Shown here piece after piece: positions 15,658 to 23,579 of a DNA stretch of 34,915 nt. The DNA comes from Clostridiales bacterium (GTDB lineage: Bacteria; Bacillota; Clostridia; Christensenellales; Aristaeellaceae): the NCBI GenBank assembly GCA_017577285.1, contig PITV01000003.1, positions 1 through 34,915 on the forward strand, written 5' to 3'. Positions within the stretch are counted from its first letter, which is position 1. Each line of letters begins with the position of its first letter. The notes beneath the pieces are model-generated. The model was not told where the DNA came from. It ran no database searches and saw only the letters and a list, made by a program, of their open reading frames with translations. A program made the translations under genes and the position numbers.

Positions 15658-16968
15658 ATGAATGAGATCAAATGTCCCCGCTGCGGCGAGGTTTTTCAGG
15701 TGGATGAAGCGGGTTATGCCGCCATCGTGAAACAGGTGCGGGACGACCAGTTCAACAGGGAGATCACCGTGCGGGAGCAGGCGTTCGCCGCGGATAAGAA
15801 AAGCGCCGTCAGTCTGGCTGTCTCCGAGACCAGGGAGGACATGAACAAAACGATATACGACCTTCGCGCGCAGGTAAAGGAGCTGGAGCAGAAGCTCTCC
15901 CTGCAGAAGACCTCCATGGACGCCCAGAGAGAATCCGCCCTGGCGGAAGCGGAGAACCGCCGCCAGCAGGAGATCAGCAGCCGCGAGCAGACGATCACCC
16001 GGCTTCAGGCCGATGTGCAGTCCGCCTCCACGGAAAAGCAGCTGGCCATCGCCACCGCCCTGCAGGAAAAGGACGCGGAGATCACACGGCTGACAATCCA
16101 GATCGAATCGGATAAGCGGGCGGCCGAGGACAGGGAACACAGCATCGCGGAGCAGCACAGGAATGAACTCGCCCTGCGGGATGACACCATCCAGCAGCTG
16201 CGGGATTTCAAGGCGCGCCTGTCCACAAAGATGGTGGGCGAATCGCTGGAGCAGCACTGCCTGACCGAGTTCAATCGGATCCGGATGACAGCCTTCCCCC
16301 GGGCGGAATTCGGCAAGGATAATGACGCGTCCAGCGGCAGCAAGGGCGATTTCATCTTCCGTGAATCCACAGAGGACGGGATCGAGTTCATCTCCATCAT
16401 GTTCGAAATGAAGAACGAGATGGACACCACCGCCTCCAAGCACCGGAACGAGGACTTTTTCAAAGAGCTGAACAGGGATCGCACGGAGAAGGGCTGCGAG
16501 TATGCCGTTCTGGTCTCCATGCTGGAATCCGACAGCGAGCTGTACAATTCGGGCATCGTGGATGTATCCTACGCCTATCCGAAAATGTTCGTCATCCGCC
16601 CCCAGTTCTTTATCCCCATGATCTCCCTCCTGCGCAACGCCGCGCTGGATTCCGTGCAGTACCGCAAGGAGCTGGCGGTGGTCCGGGCTCAGAATATCGA
16701 TGTGACCAATTTTGAGGCCGCCATGAACGATTTCAAAAAGGGCTTCACCTACAATTACGAGCAGGCCAGCAAGCGGTTCGAAGAGGCCGTAAAGGAAATC
16801 GACAAGGCCATCAGGCAGCTGCAGGACGTACGCGAAACGCTGATGAAATCCGACCGTCAGCTGCGTCTGGCCAATGACAAGGTGGAGGAGCTTTCCATCA
16901 AAAAGCTGACAAAGGGGAATCCCACCATGCAGGCGAAATTCATAGAGGCAGGCGCCGATCTTTCCTGA
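15658..16968 (+). CDS. DUF2130 domain protein, PD-(D/E)XK nuclease-like
   Basis: The 436-aa cytoplasmic protein starts with a zinc-ribbon-like CPRCGEVF (residues 5-12). A long coiled coil covers about residues 40-190 (repeated EL/EK/QQ heptads). The DUF2130 domain follows. There [10 protein letters not shown] followed by FEMKNE looks like the D...ExK active-site pattern of the PD-(D/E)XK nuclease fold, and [16 protein letters not shown] is a conserved family block. A second coiled coil (~360-415) closes the protein. Members of this family occur scattered across bacteria; their cellular role is not established. AGGA lies eight bases before the ATG. It is followed by a bidirectional terminator. 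Confidence 0.87.
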   Translation: MNEIKCPRCGEVFQVDEAGYAAIVKQVRDDQFNREITVREQAFAADKKSAVSLAVSETREDMNKTIYDLRAQVKELEQKLSLQKTSMDAQRESALAEAENRRQQEISSREQTITRLQADVQSASTEKQLAIATALQEKDAEITRLTIQIESDKRAAEDREHSIAEQHRNELALRDDTIQQLRDFKARLSTKMVGESLEQHCLTEFNRIRMTAFPRAEFGKDNDASSGSKGDFIFRESTEDGIEFISIMFEMKNEMDTTASKHRNEDFFKELNRDRTEKGCEYAVLVSMLESDSELYNSGIVDVSYAYPKMFVIRPQFFIPMISLLRNAALDSVQYRKELAVVRAQNIDVTNFEAAMNDFKKGFTYNYEQASKRFEEAVKEIDKAIRQLQDVRETLMKSDRQLRLANDKVEELSIKKLTKGNPTMQAKFIEAGADLS

Positions 16969-16989
16969 TATCCGGCGCCCGGAAAACAG

Positions 16990-17026
16990 CGCGCCCCCCG
17001 GCCAGACAGCCGGAGGGCGTGTTTTT
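16990..17026. terminator. Terminator between DUF2130 and HtrA-Sel1 genes (likely bidirectional)
   Basis: The stem CGCGCCCCCCGGC / GCCGGAGGGCGTG (one mismatch, one G-U) is followed by TTTTT on the plus strand. On the minus strand the stem is followed by CTGTTTT, a weaker U-tract, so it may also serve the convergent gene. Confidence 0.85.
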
Positions 17027-17065
17027 GCATATGGAATTTTCTGTCCTGTCAGGAAGCGGAGCAGA

Positions 17066-19345
17066 TCATTTGATCGTCCAGTAGTAGTAGATCAGATCAC
17101 TGTCATCCGTAATGATCCGCGTTCCGTCTGTGTAATTCGTCTGTTTGACGGCGACATTCACCTCATGGATACGGGCCCTGTCCGGGATGTCAAAGTAGTC
17201 CGAATACATCTCGCTCAGCGGCTCTACCTGCCGGTAGATGACGTAGGTGTAGCTGCTGCTCCTCGTTCCGTTCTGATCCACGGTGTACACACTGATCACA
17301 TAGGATTTGACCGTTTTCTCCGCGGAAGGATTGACGACCTCGAAATGGAAGCTCAGCTTGTCCCCGTTAGCGTTCCACTCACCGTAGCCCGGGCTCTTCA
17401 CTTCCAGTCCCCCGTCAGATCTTCCTGAAATGATCTTTCCGTAGGAAGCGGAAACATAATTTTCCGTTCCGCTGTACATGATCTTGTACCAGGTGCTCCC
17501 GTTCGTCCCCTGGACGGTATCCAGATAGATGTACATATCGCCGTCATTGGCGTATCCCACTTTTTCATAATTTGTACCGGGGCCCTTGCGCACATTGCAG
17601 CCGTTGGAAATGAGCACATACTGGCCGGAGGACCGCGGCGCGGGAGTGGCGGTACGCTTCGGGGTTGCCGTGCGCTTCGGGGTGGGTGTAGCCGTGCGTT
17701 TCGGTGTCGCCGTGCGCTTCGGGGTGGGTGTAGCCGTGCGTTTCGGTGTCGCCGTGCGCTTCGGGGTAGGTGTAGCCGTGCGTCTCGGCGTGGCCGTAGC
17801 GGTGCGTTTGGGTGCGGCTGTAACGGAATATCCGGACTTCGCCCTGCATTCGTCCGCGTAGTCCTTATATTCGGCATCTCCCGAGATCTCATACGCCTTC
17901 ATGTAGTATTCAGCGGCTCTTCCGTAATCAAGACTCACGCCGTAGCCCTCTTCATACACCATGCCCAGAAGATAGAAGGCAATATAGTCCGTATCGTCCA
18001 TCGCCACCGCTTTTTCCAGATTGTCCTTTGCCAGGTGCTTGTCTTTTTCCTTCACATCGGGGCAGAAATAATAGTACACGCCCAGGCCGTAATATCCGTT
18101 CTGGTTGTTCTTGTCCGCCAGCTTGCTGAAGATCTCAAAGGCTTTCTGATAGTCGGTATACCGGTCATCCAGCATATAGATGCAGCCCAGCCGGAAGTAG
18201 GCGAATTCATCGCCCTCCGCCGATGCGCGCTCATACCATACGATCGCCTGGCGGATGTTCTCCTCCGTGCCGATCCCGTCCTCGTAGCAGTAGGCCAGAT
18301 ACTTCATGCCCCGGACATTGCCGGCATTCGCGGATCTCTCCGCCCACATGAAGGCCTCCGCCGCGGTGAGCTTCGATGTATATTCACTGTAGTACATCCA
18401 GAACACATCGGCCATGCCGTCCGGATCGCCCATCTGGGCGGCTTTATAGTAATTCTCATAGGCCTTCTGCATATCCTGATCCACATACAGGCCGAAGTAG
18501 TACATATCCCCCAGCCTGTCATAGGCCAGCGCGCTGCCGAGGCCCGCTGCCGTCATGTAGTTGTCATAGGCGCGCCTGTAATCCTCAGTCCTGTAATAAT
18601 CATCGCCCCTTGAGCAGTAGGAATCCGCCTCGGCGGAGGAACCTGCGGCGGGCTTCACTGTCGCTGTCGGCCGGGCGGTGGGACCCGCGTTCAGCTTCCG
18701 GTACAGATCGGTGACCTCGGTGATATTGACCGCCAGGTTGACATTCTGCGTATCAACGATGTACGCGCTGGTGATCCCGATGACCTCGCCGTCATCGTTG
18801 AACAGGGCGCCGCCGCTGCTGCCGTGGCTGATGGGCGCGGTGAACTGGATCCATTTCACGCCGTCCTCGGAATAAATGGCGCTGATATTGCCGATGGACA
18901 CAGTGTTCGTGATGCCCTTCGGGCTGCCGATGGCCACAACGTTCTGAGCACGCATCAGGCCGGTATTGGAGGAGAGCGGAAGGGGCTCCAGCCCGGTGGG
19001 GGAACCGAAGCTGACGATGGCGATATCCTTGATCTCATCGGTGATCAGCACCCGGCCCATCTTGTACCGCACGCCGTCATCGCTGTTGGCCACGATGGAG
19101 ACCGCGTCCTCCACCACATGATAATTGGTCACCAGGGTCATGTTGTCGAACGCCACAAAGCCGCTGCCGGTGGCGGTCAGATTTCCGTACTTGTCATATA
19201 TTTCCAGCATCAGCACAGAATCCGCCGCTTTATCGATGGCGACAGGATCATTACTGAAGCCTTCAGCCAGAGCGACGGACATGAGGATGACCGCGCTCAG
19301 AGCGATGAGGATGAGAGGTTTTATGATCTTTCCGGATCTGTTCAT
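17066..19345 (-). CDS. Secreted HtrA-like serine protease with Sel1 repeats, Thr/Pro linker and SH3b domain
   Basis: The 759-aa exported protein has five parts. (1) Signal peptide with ALA|EG. (2) Trypsin/HtrA-like protease at ~35-220 with the full triad His76 (TNYHVVED), Asp107 (DIAIVSF) and Ser177 (GSSGGALF); no PDZ domain follows. (3) About seven Sel1/TPR-like repeats at ~245-515 (ALAYDRLGDMYYFG, GMKYLAYCYEDGIG, AFYLLGMVYEEGYG). (4) A TPKRTATP-type linker at ~520-575 encoded by a 42-bp minisatellite. (5) An SH3b domain (NGCNVRKGPGTNYEKVG) and a beta-rich C-terminal domain. ATG 19345 (MNRSGK) is preferred over the ORF-track start because GGAG lies nine bases upstream. It may act as wall-anchored envelope quality-control machinery (inference). 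Confidence 0.9.
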   Translation of the reverse strand: MNRSGKIIKPLILIALSAVILMSVALAEGFSNDPVAIDKAADSVLMLEIYDKYGNLTATGSGFVAFDNMTLVTNYHVVEDAVSIVANSDDGVRYKMGRVLITDEIKDIAIVSFGSPTGLEPLPLSSNTGLMRAQNVVAIGSPKGITNTVSIGNISAIYSEDGVKWIQFTAPISHGSSGGALFNDDGEVIGITSAYIVDTQNVNLAVNITEVTDLYRKLNAGPTARPTATVKPAAGSSAEADSYCSRGDDYYRTEDYRRAYDNYMTAAGLGSALAYDRLGDMYYFGLYVDQDMQKAYENYYKAAQMGDPDGMADVFWMYYSEYTSKLTAAEAFMWAERSANAGNVRGMKYLAYCYEDGIGTEENIRQAIVWYERASAEGDEFAYFRLGCIYMLDDRYTDYQKAFEIFSKLADKNNQNGYYGLGVYYYFCPDVKEKDKHLAKDNLEKAVAMDDTDYIAFYLLGMVYEEGYGVSLDYGRAAEYYMKAYEISGDAEYKDYADECRAKSGYSVTAAPKRTATATPRRTATPTPKRTATPKRTATPTPKRTATPKRTATPTPKRTATPKRTATPAPRSSGQYVLISNGCNVRKGPGTNYEKVGYANDGDMYIYLDTVQGTNGSTWYKIMYSGTENYVSASYGKIISGRSDGGLEVKSPGYGEWNANGDKLSFHFEVVNPSAEKTVKSYVISVYTVDQNGTRSSSYTYVIYRQVEPLSEMYSDYFDIPDRARIHEVNVAVKQTNYTDGTRIITDDSDLIYYYWTIK
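17640..17815 (-). repeat. 42-bp coding minisatellite (Thr/Pro/Lys/Arg linker)
   Basis: Three consecutive near-identical 42-bp units (17667-17708, 17709-17750, 17751-17792), with degenerate half-units on both sides, encode repeats of RTATPKRTATPTPK. The unit is a multiple of three, so copy-number changes would lengthen or shorten the linker without a frameshift. Confidence 0.9.
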
Positions 19346-19399
19346 TTCTCTATGCTCCATTTCATTATTCGGTGAACGGACATGCTGTTATCTGCACAG

Positions 19400-19429
19400 A
19401 TTATACCACCGTTTCAGCTCTGTATGCAA
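19400..19429 (-). promoter_or_regulatory. Promoter of the HtrA-Sel1 gene
   Basis: Minus strand: TTGCAT (19429-19424), 18 bp, perfect TATAAT (19405-19400) with TGG as extended -10. It lies 55 bp before the chosen start codon. Confidence 0.82.
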
Positions 19430-19504
19430 GCATTTTCACACATCCGGCGGAATGCGCGTCCGCCGCCGGGAAAGGCGGTATCCCCCGCGGATCTCTGCCT
19501 GTAT

Positions 19505-19544
19505 GAAAAAAAGAGCGCCCAGGACGGGCCTGTTTGCGCTCTTT
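19505..19544 (-). terminator. Terminator of thiT
   Basis: Minus strand: AAAGAGCGC / GCGCTCTTT (9 bp; 19544-19536 with 19518-19510) with an inner CAGG/CCTG stem, followed by a T-run. It lies about 55 bp after the thiT stop. Between it and the HtrA-Sel1 promoter (19430-19504) I see nothing else. Confidence 0.88.
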
Positions 19545-19598
19545 ACAAAACGGCAGTTTGGGGATAAACTGTAGGGGATCTTCCGGCAGGGGGAAATA

Positions 19599-20240
19599 TC
19601 AGCCCTGCGCCCTCTCCCCGCTGCGCATCATCCGGATGAGCCGGGGCGCCAGAGGATAGGCCAGAAGCAGACAGATGGCTCCGTCCGGCCCCAGATAGGT
19701 GATGTTGTACACAAAGCTGGCCCACAGCTCGCTGCCCCAGACGAAGTAGCCTGCCAGCGTGGCGCACAGGCAGCGTCCCAGGATACCGCAGAGCATGGCG
19801 CAGAGGATGCCCCAGGTCTTCCACTTTTTCGGAAAGCGGATACCGGCCAGGCCCAGAAACGCGAAGGCCAGCAGAAAGTCCAGGATGAACTCCACCGGAT
19901 GGAACATCTCGCCTCCCTGAATGAACTGCAGCACGCCGTAAGCCACGCCGCAGACAACGCCGGGGCGGGTGCCGAAGGCCGCGGCATAGATCAGAAGGGG
20001 CAGCATGCTGGCCGGCGTGATCGAACCGCCGTTGGGCATGCGGAACAGACGGATGAAGCTGAGCACGAAGCTCAGGGCGATGCTGATGGCGCCGTAGGCT
20101 ATGCTCCGGGCGGAAAAGGAATTTTTCTTTCCCGTGATGATCATCAGCACAGCGGCCAGGGCGATCAGGGAAAACACCGTGATCAGCGCACCTGTGCCGA
20201 ATTCGGAAAACCTGGCAAAAATATCAGAGAACCATTCCAT
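19599..20240 (-). CDS. thiT: ECF-transporter thiamine-binding membrane subunit ThiT
   Basis: ThiT is the S-component that binds thiamine and works with the shared ECF energising module (EcfA, EcfA', EcfT, not in this window). The 213-aa protein has about six membrane segments and the family signature MPNGGSITPASMLPLLIYA (~70-90), followed by a VEFILDFLLAFAFLGLAG block and YLGPDGAICLLLAYPLA near the end. The ORF-track start 21 codons upstream lies inside the riboswitch expression platform. The ATG at 20238-20240 (MEWFSD) has GGGAGG at good spacing. Regulation by a TPP riboswitch directly upstream confirms the substrate assignment. It is monocistronic with its own terminator. Confidence 0.93.
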   Translation of the reverse strand: MEWFSDIFARFSEFGTGALITVFSLIALAAVLMIITGKKNSFSARSIAYGAISIALSFVLSFIRLFRMPNGGSITPASMLPLLIYAAAFGTRPGVVCGVAYGVLQFIQGGEMFHPVEFILDFLLAFAFLGLAGIRFPKKWKTWGILCAMLCGILGRCLCATLAGYFVWGSELWASFVYNITYLGPDGAICLLLAYPLAPRLIRMMRSGERAQG

Positions 20241-20280
20241 AATGAGCCTCCCACACTGATTTGATATGCGGGTTCCGGCA

Positions 20281-20310
20281 TATAAAAAGCCCGCATGCAT
20301 CACATGCGGG
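20281..20310 (-). terminator. Expression-platform terminator of the TPP riboswitch
   Basis: Minus strand: CCCGCATG-TGATG-CATGCGGG followed by CTTTTTATA, located between the aptamer and the thiT ribosome binding site. It implies that TPP binding stops transcription before thiT. Confidence 0.9.
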
Positions 20311-20343
20311 AAACGGATGAGCGCGATGTTTCATAGCGCGCGC

Positions 20344-20417
20344 CGCTTCCCTCCGGTAGGATAACCTACACAGGTTCCAAGGGACTCTCTCAGCCGCGTT
20401 CGCGGCACCCCCAGCGG
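20344..20417 (-). ncRNA. TPP (THI-box) riboswitch aptamer
   Basis: The minus strand carries the conserved THI-box elements in order: CTGGGGGTGCC, GGCTGAGAGAG, CCCTTGGAACCTG, GTAGGTTATCCTAC and GGAGGGAAGC. When thiamine pyrophosphate is bound, the downstream hairpin is expected to form and switch off thiT. The orientation and the 40-nt distance to the terminator fit transcriptional control. Confidence 0.96.
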
Positions 20418-20427
20418 ATACGCTGTC

Positions 20428-20455
20428 ATTATAACACAGACGCGCATCCTGTCAA
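20428..20455 (-). promoter_or_regulatory. Promoter of the TPP riboswitch-thiT unit
   Basis: Minus strand: perfect TTGACA (20455-20450), 16 bp, perfect TATAAT (20433-20428) with TGT just ahead of the -10. Transcription would start just upstream of the aptamer. Confidence 0.9.
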
Positions 20456-20497
20456 GGACGCCGGCATGAAAAGATCAGAAAGAACAAGGAGAACACA

Positions 20498-21082
20498 ATG
20501 GAGCATCATTTTTTCGCCTACGTCAGCCGCATGCGCTATATCCAGCGCTGGGGACTGATGCGCAACACCCGGGACGAGAACGACATGGAGCATGCCCTGC
20601 AGACCGCCATGGTGGCGCACGGCATCGCGCTGATCGGAAACAGCCGCTACAGCAGGGATTATGACGCCGAGCACGTGATGGCGCTGGGGCTGTATCACGA
20701 TGCCTGCGAGGTGATCACCGGCGATCTGCCCACCCCCATCAAGCACAACAACCCCGCCATCCGCTCCGAGTACAACAAGCTGGAGGAGGAGGCGGCGGAC
20801 AGGCTGCTGGCGATGCTGCCCGCTGACGTGCGCGATAACTACCGTCCGCTGATCGCGCAGGATGAATCCGCCCCCGAGTGGCGGGTGGTGAAGGCGGCGG
20901 ACAAGATCTGCGCCTACATCAAGTGTCTGGAAGAGAAGAAAGCGGGCAACATGGAATTTGAGAGCGCCCGCAAGGCCACGAAGAAGGCCATCGACGCCAT
21001 CGATCTGCCCGAAGTGCAGGATTTCATGGCGGAGTGCGTGCCCGGCTTCTCCATGACGCTGGACGAGATATCAGAGGTCTGA
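20498..21082 (+). CDS. yfbR: HD-domain 5'-deoxynucleotidase (YfbR type)
   Basis: YfbR removes phosphate from deoxyribonucleoside 5'-monophosphates. The 194-aa protein shows the expected active-site map: RW at 17-18 (QRWGLMRN), His32 (EHALQTAMVAH), His67-Asp68 (LYHDACEVITGDLPTPIK) and Asp135 (KAADKICAY). These match the metal-binding and nucleotide-selecting residues of E. coli YfbR to within one or two positions. AAGGAG lies seven bases before the ATG. It diverges from thiT. With deoC two genes downstream on the same strand, a deoxynucleotide salvage or overflow role is plausible. I see no clear promoter of its own in the 40 bp between the thiT promoter and the start codon. Confidence 0.88.
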   Translation: MEHHFFAYVSRMRYIQRWGLMRNTRDENDMEHALQTAMVAHGIALIGNSRYSRDYDAEHVMALGLYHDACEVITGDLPTPIKHNNPAIRSEYNKLEEEAADRLLAMLPADVRDNYRPLIAQDESAPEWRVVKAADKICAYIKCLEEKKAGNMEFESARKATKKAIDAIDLPEVQDFMAECVPGFSMTLDEISEV

Positions 21083-21128
21083 TCCCGCAGCGCGGGATCT
21101 GTCAGACAGAAGAAAGAAGGGATATTCA

Positions 21129-21581
21129 ATGAGCGGAGAAAAGAAAAACACGGGAAACATCATTATCATCATCCTGCTGGCGCTGTGCATCGGCTTCTGC
21201 GCGTTTCTCGGCGTAGTGGTGCTGGGAAACTGTCAGCAGGAGCAAAAAGCCGGGAATGAGACCTCCACCCAGTATGTGCTTTACATCGGTACCAACGACA
21301 AGGATACCTATAAGCAGGAGATCCCCATCGAAGAGGCGATCAGCATCGTGGACAACATCTGCCTGTCCCATCTGGACGGATACACCCTGGCGCAGGCCGA
21401 GGGCCGCTGGTTCGATGAATCCCACACCGTCACGGTCGAGCAGACCATCGTCTGCTATATCGACGGCGCGGATGCCGGCACCGTATATCAGATCTGCGAT
21501 GAGGTGATCGCCGCCCTGAACCAGAACACCGTCCTGGTGGAGACCAACGAAGTCACTATGGATTATTACAGCGGAAAGTGA
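21129..21581 (+). CDS. Membrane-anchored DUF3574-like protein
   Basis: The 150-aa protein has one N-terminal membrane segment (NIIIIILLALCIGFCAFLGVVVL) after a short charged start, so the rest probably faces outside. The soluble part (~45-145) reads YVLYIGTNDKDTY, DGYTLAQAEGRWFDE, TVTVEQTIVCYI and NTVLVETNEV. This follows the order of motifs I associate with DUF3574 (a start with G-T, then dG-T-a-G-W, then an E before a strand, then V-L), but the match is from memory. Its function is unknown. The ribosome binding site is AGAAGG. It lies between yfbR and deoC, 46 bp after the former, probably in one transcript. Confidence 0.7.
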   Translation: MSGEKKNTGNIIIIILLALCIGFCAFLGVVVLGNCQQEQKAGNETSTQYVLYIGTNDKDTYKQEIPIEEAISIVDNICLSHLDGYTLAQAEGRWFDESHTVTVEQTIVCYIDGADAGTVYQICDEVIAALNQNTVLVETNEVTMDYYSGK

Positions 21582-21624
21582 TATACTGTCCGTGAGGAAC
21601 ACATCAGAAAAGGAGATGCCTGTC

Positions 21625-22365
21625 ATGCCTGAACGCGTTGCTTTGAAAGATATTGCCAAGATGCTGGATCATTCCACCCTCCAGCCCTACCTCACCGAAG
21701 AAGACATCCGCAAGGGATGCGATATCGCCCTGCGCTACGGCAGCGCCACCGTGTGCGCCCGTCCCGGGGATATGCCCCTCGTGGCGAAGCTCCTGTCCGG
21801 CAGCGATGTGCTGCCCTGCACCGTGATCGGTTTCCCCCACGGGAACCACCGCACCGATGTGAAGGTGTTCGAGGCGCAGCGCGCCCTGGATGACGGCTGC
21901 AAGGAGCTGGACATGGTGCTGAACATCGGCAGAATGCTGGCGGGGGATGAAGCCTTCGTACAAGATGAGATCGCTCAGCTGGCCGCCTGCGCCCACGGCC
22001 GTGACGCCATCCTGAAGGTCATTCTGGAGACCTGCTATCTTTCCGATGAACAGATCGTCGCCGCCTGCCGCCTCAGCGAGGCCGCCGGTGCCGATTTTGT
22101 CAAGACCTCCACTGGCTACGGCAGCGCCGGAGCCAAGGTCCACCATGTGAAGCTGATGCGCGAGTCCGTTTCTGAGAAGGTGCGCGTCAAGGCCTCCGGC
22201 GGGATCCGCACCCTGGATGCCATTCTGGCCTGCCGTCTGGCCGGTGCTGCCCGCTGCGGCGTCAGCGCCACCAAAGCGATCATGGAGGAAGCCGAAAAGC
22301 GGAATGCCGAAGGCGGCATCTTTCTGCCCGAAAGCCTGGACGCGGTCCTCGGCGGAGGATATTGA
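21625..22365 (+). CDS. deoC: Deoxyribose-phosphate aldolase
   Basis: DeoC cleaves 2-deoxyribose 5-phosphate to glyceraldehyde 3-phosphate and acetaldehyde, the last step of deoxynucleoside breakdown. The 246-aa class I aldolase has Asp96 (KELDMVLNIG), the Schiff-base Lys160 in DFVKTSTGYG and the partner Lys189 in VKASGGIRT. The N-terminal LDHSTLQP and the GFPHGNH block are also typical. The ORF-track start is 11 codons upstream; the ATG at 21625 is preferred because AGGAG lies about ten bases before it, while the intervening ATG overlaps the ribosome binding site. It ends at a bidirectional terminator. It shares a strand with a 5'-deoxynucleotidase, which fits deoxynucleotide catabolism. Confidence 0.95.
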   Translation: MPERVALKDIAKMLDHSTLQPYLTEEDIRKGCDIALRYGSATVCARPGDMPLVAKLLSGSDVLPCTVIGFPHGNHRTDVKVFEAQRALDDGCKELDMVLNIGRMLAGDEAFVQDEIAQLAACAHGRDAILKVILETCYLSDEQIVAACRLSEAAGADFVKTSTGYGSAGAKVHHVKLMRESVSEKVRVKASGGIRTLDAILACRLAGAARCGVSATKAIMEEAEKRNAEGGIFLPESLDAVLGGGY

Positions 22366-22401
22366 GTTTTCCGTTTCTGAACAGAAAGCGAATGTGATAT
22401 G

Positions 22402-22442
22402 AAAAAGCTCCGTGCCGGTCATTCCGGTACGGAGTTATTTTT
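22402..22442. terminator. Bidirectional terminator between deoC and DAHP synthase
   Basis: An 11-bp stem CTCCGTGCCGG / CCGGTACGGAG (one G-U) with a five-base loop is preceded by AAAAAG and followed by TTATTTTT. It serves both convergent genes. Confidence 0.92.
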
Positions 22443-22469
22443 GCGCCGGCAGTCCGGAATCATTTCCGG

Positions 22470-23540
22470 TCACACGCGGTCGGCGATATCCATGATCAGT
22501 TTTTCCGTCTTTTCCCAGCCCAGACAGGGATCGGTGATGCTGCAGCCGAAGCGGTCGCCGCCCACCTCCTGACAGCCGTCCTCCAGATAGCTTTCGATCA
22601 TCAGTCCGCGCACCATGCCGCGCAGGTCGGGATTTTTCGCCCGGCTTTTCAGCACATCCAGAGAGATATCGATCTGCCTGAAGGGATCCTTTCCCGAATT
22701 GGAATGGTTCACATCCACAATGACGCTCCTGCAGGCGATGCCGCTTTCGCCGATCGTTTCCCGGATGCGGCACAGCTCGTCATAGGTGCAGTTGCTGGCA
22801 TCCTGTCCGCCCGGCTTCTTGTATCCCCGCAGCACCGCATGTGTCAGAGGATTCCCGCTGGTCATTACCTCCCATCCCCTGTACAGGAACGCGTGCTTGC
22901 TGTTGGCCGCCAGGATGGAATTGAGCATCACGCCGATGCTGCCGGAAATGGGGTTCTTCATGCCCACCGGGATATCCAGCCCGCTGGCGGTGAGCCGGTG
23001 GTACTGATCCTCCACCGAGCGCGCGCCTACGGTGGTATAGCTGAGCAGGTCGGAAAGATAGCGGAAGTTATCGGGATAAAGCAGTTCGTCCGCGCAGGTG
23101 AAGCCGTAATCCTTCAGCGCGTTCAGATGCAGAGTGCGGATGGCGATGAGCCCCCTGAGCAGATCCGGGCTGGATGCCGGATCTGGCTGATGCAGCATGC
23201 CCATGTAGCCGGTGCCCTCGCTGCGGGGCTTGTTGGTGAACACCCGGGGGACGATCACCAGTTTGTCCCCCGTCTGTTCCGCCGCCCCTTTCAGTTTTTC
23301 CAGATAGGCGAGGATGGCGTCAGAACGGTCGGCCGAGCAGGGGCCGATGATCAGCAGGAACTTATCGCTCTTTCCGGTCAGGATGTCGCGGATCTGCGCG
23401 TCACGCTCCTTTTTCACGGCCGCCTGGGCGAGCGTCACGGGAAAAAGCTCCTTGATTTCTTTCGGGATCGGGAGCTTGCGGATAAAATTCATATTTTCGC
23501 AGGGCGCGTCCTGCACTTTCATAAACAGATCTGTATACAT
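22470..23540 (-). CDS. aroF: 3-deoxy-7-phosphoheptulonate (DAHP) synthase, class I
   Basis: It condenses phosphoenolpyruvate with erythrose 4-phosphate, the first step of aromatic amino acid synthesis. The 356-aa protein has LLIIGPCSADRSDA (~64), a PRVFTNKPR segment, GYMGMLHQPDP, VGARSVEDQYHR, KNPISGSIGVMLN, VDVNHSNSGKDP and a C-terminal GDRFGCSITDPCLGW. No regulatory ACT or chorismate-mutase domain is attached. The start is not certain: the ATG at 23538-23540 has GAAGGA only three bases away, and Met7 or Met17 are possible later starts. It lies 39 bp behind the DUF362 gene on the same strand, with no terminator between. The symbol follows the AroF/AroG/AroH family, which cannot be told apart here. 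Confidence 0.9.
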   Translation of the reverse strand: MYTDLFMKVQDAPCENMNFIRKLPIPKEIKELFPVTLAQAAVKKERDAQIRDILTGKSDKFLLIIGPCSADRSDAILAYLEKLKGAAEQTGDKLVIVPRVFTNKPRSEGTGYMGMLHQPDPASSPDLLRGLIAIRTLHLNALKDYGFTCADELLYPDNFRYLSDLLSYTTVGARSVEDQYHRLTASGLDIPVGMKNPISGSIGVMLNSILAANSKHAFLYRGWEVMTSGNPLTHAVLRGYKKPGGQDASNCTYDELCRIRETIGESGIACRSVIVDVNHSNSGKDPFRQIDISLDVLKSRAKNPDLRGMVRGLMIESYLEDGCQEVGGDRFGCSITDPCLGWEKTEKLIMDIADRV

Positions 23541-23579
23541 GTATCCTTCAGGTGGGAGATGCTTTGGCGGGCTCTCTTT

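Noticed and set aside
17640-17815. CRISPR or intergenic tandem repeat at the 42-bp units
   Set aside because: The units are in frame inside a coding region and encode a regular Thr/Pro linker.
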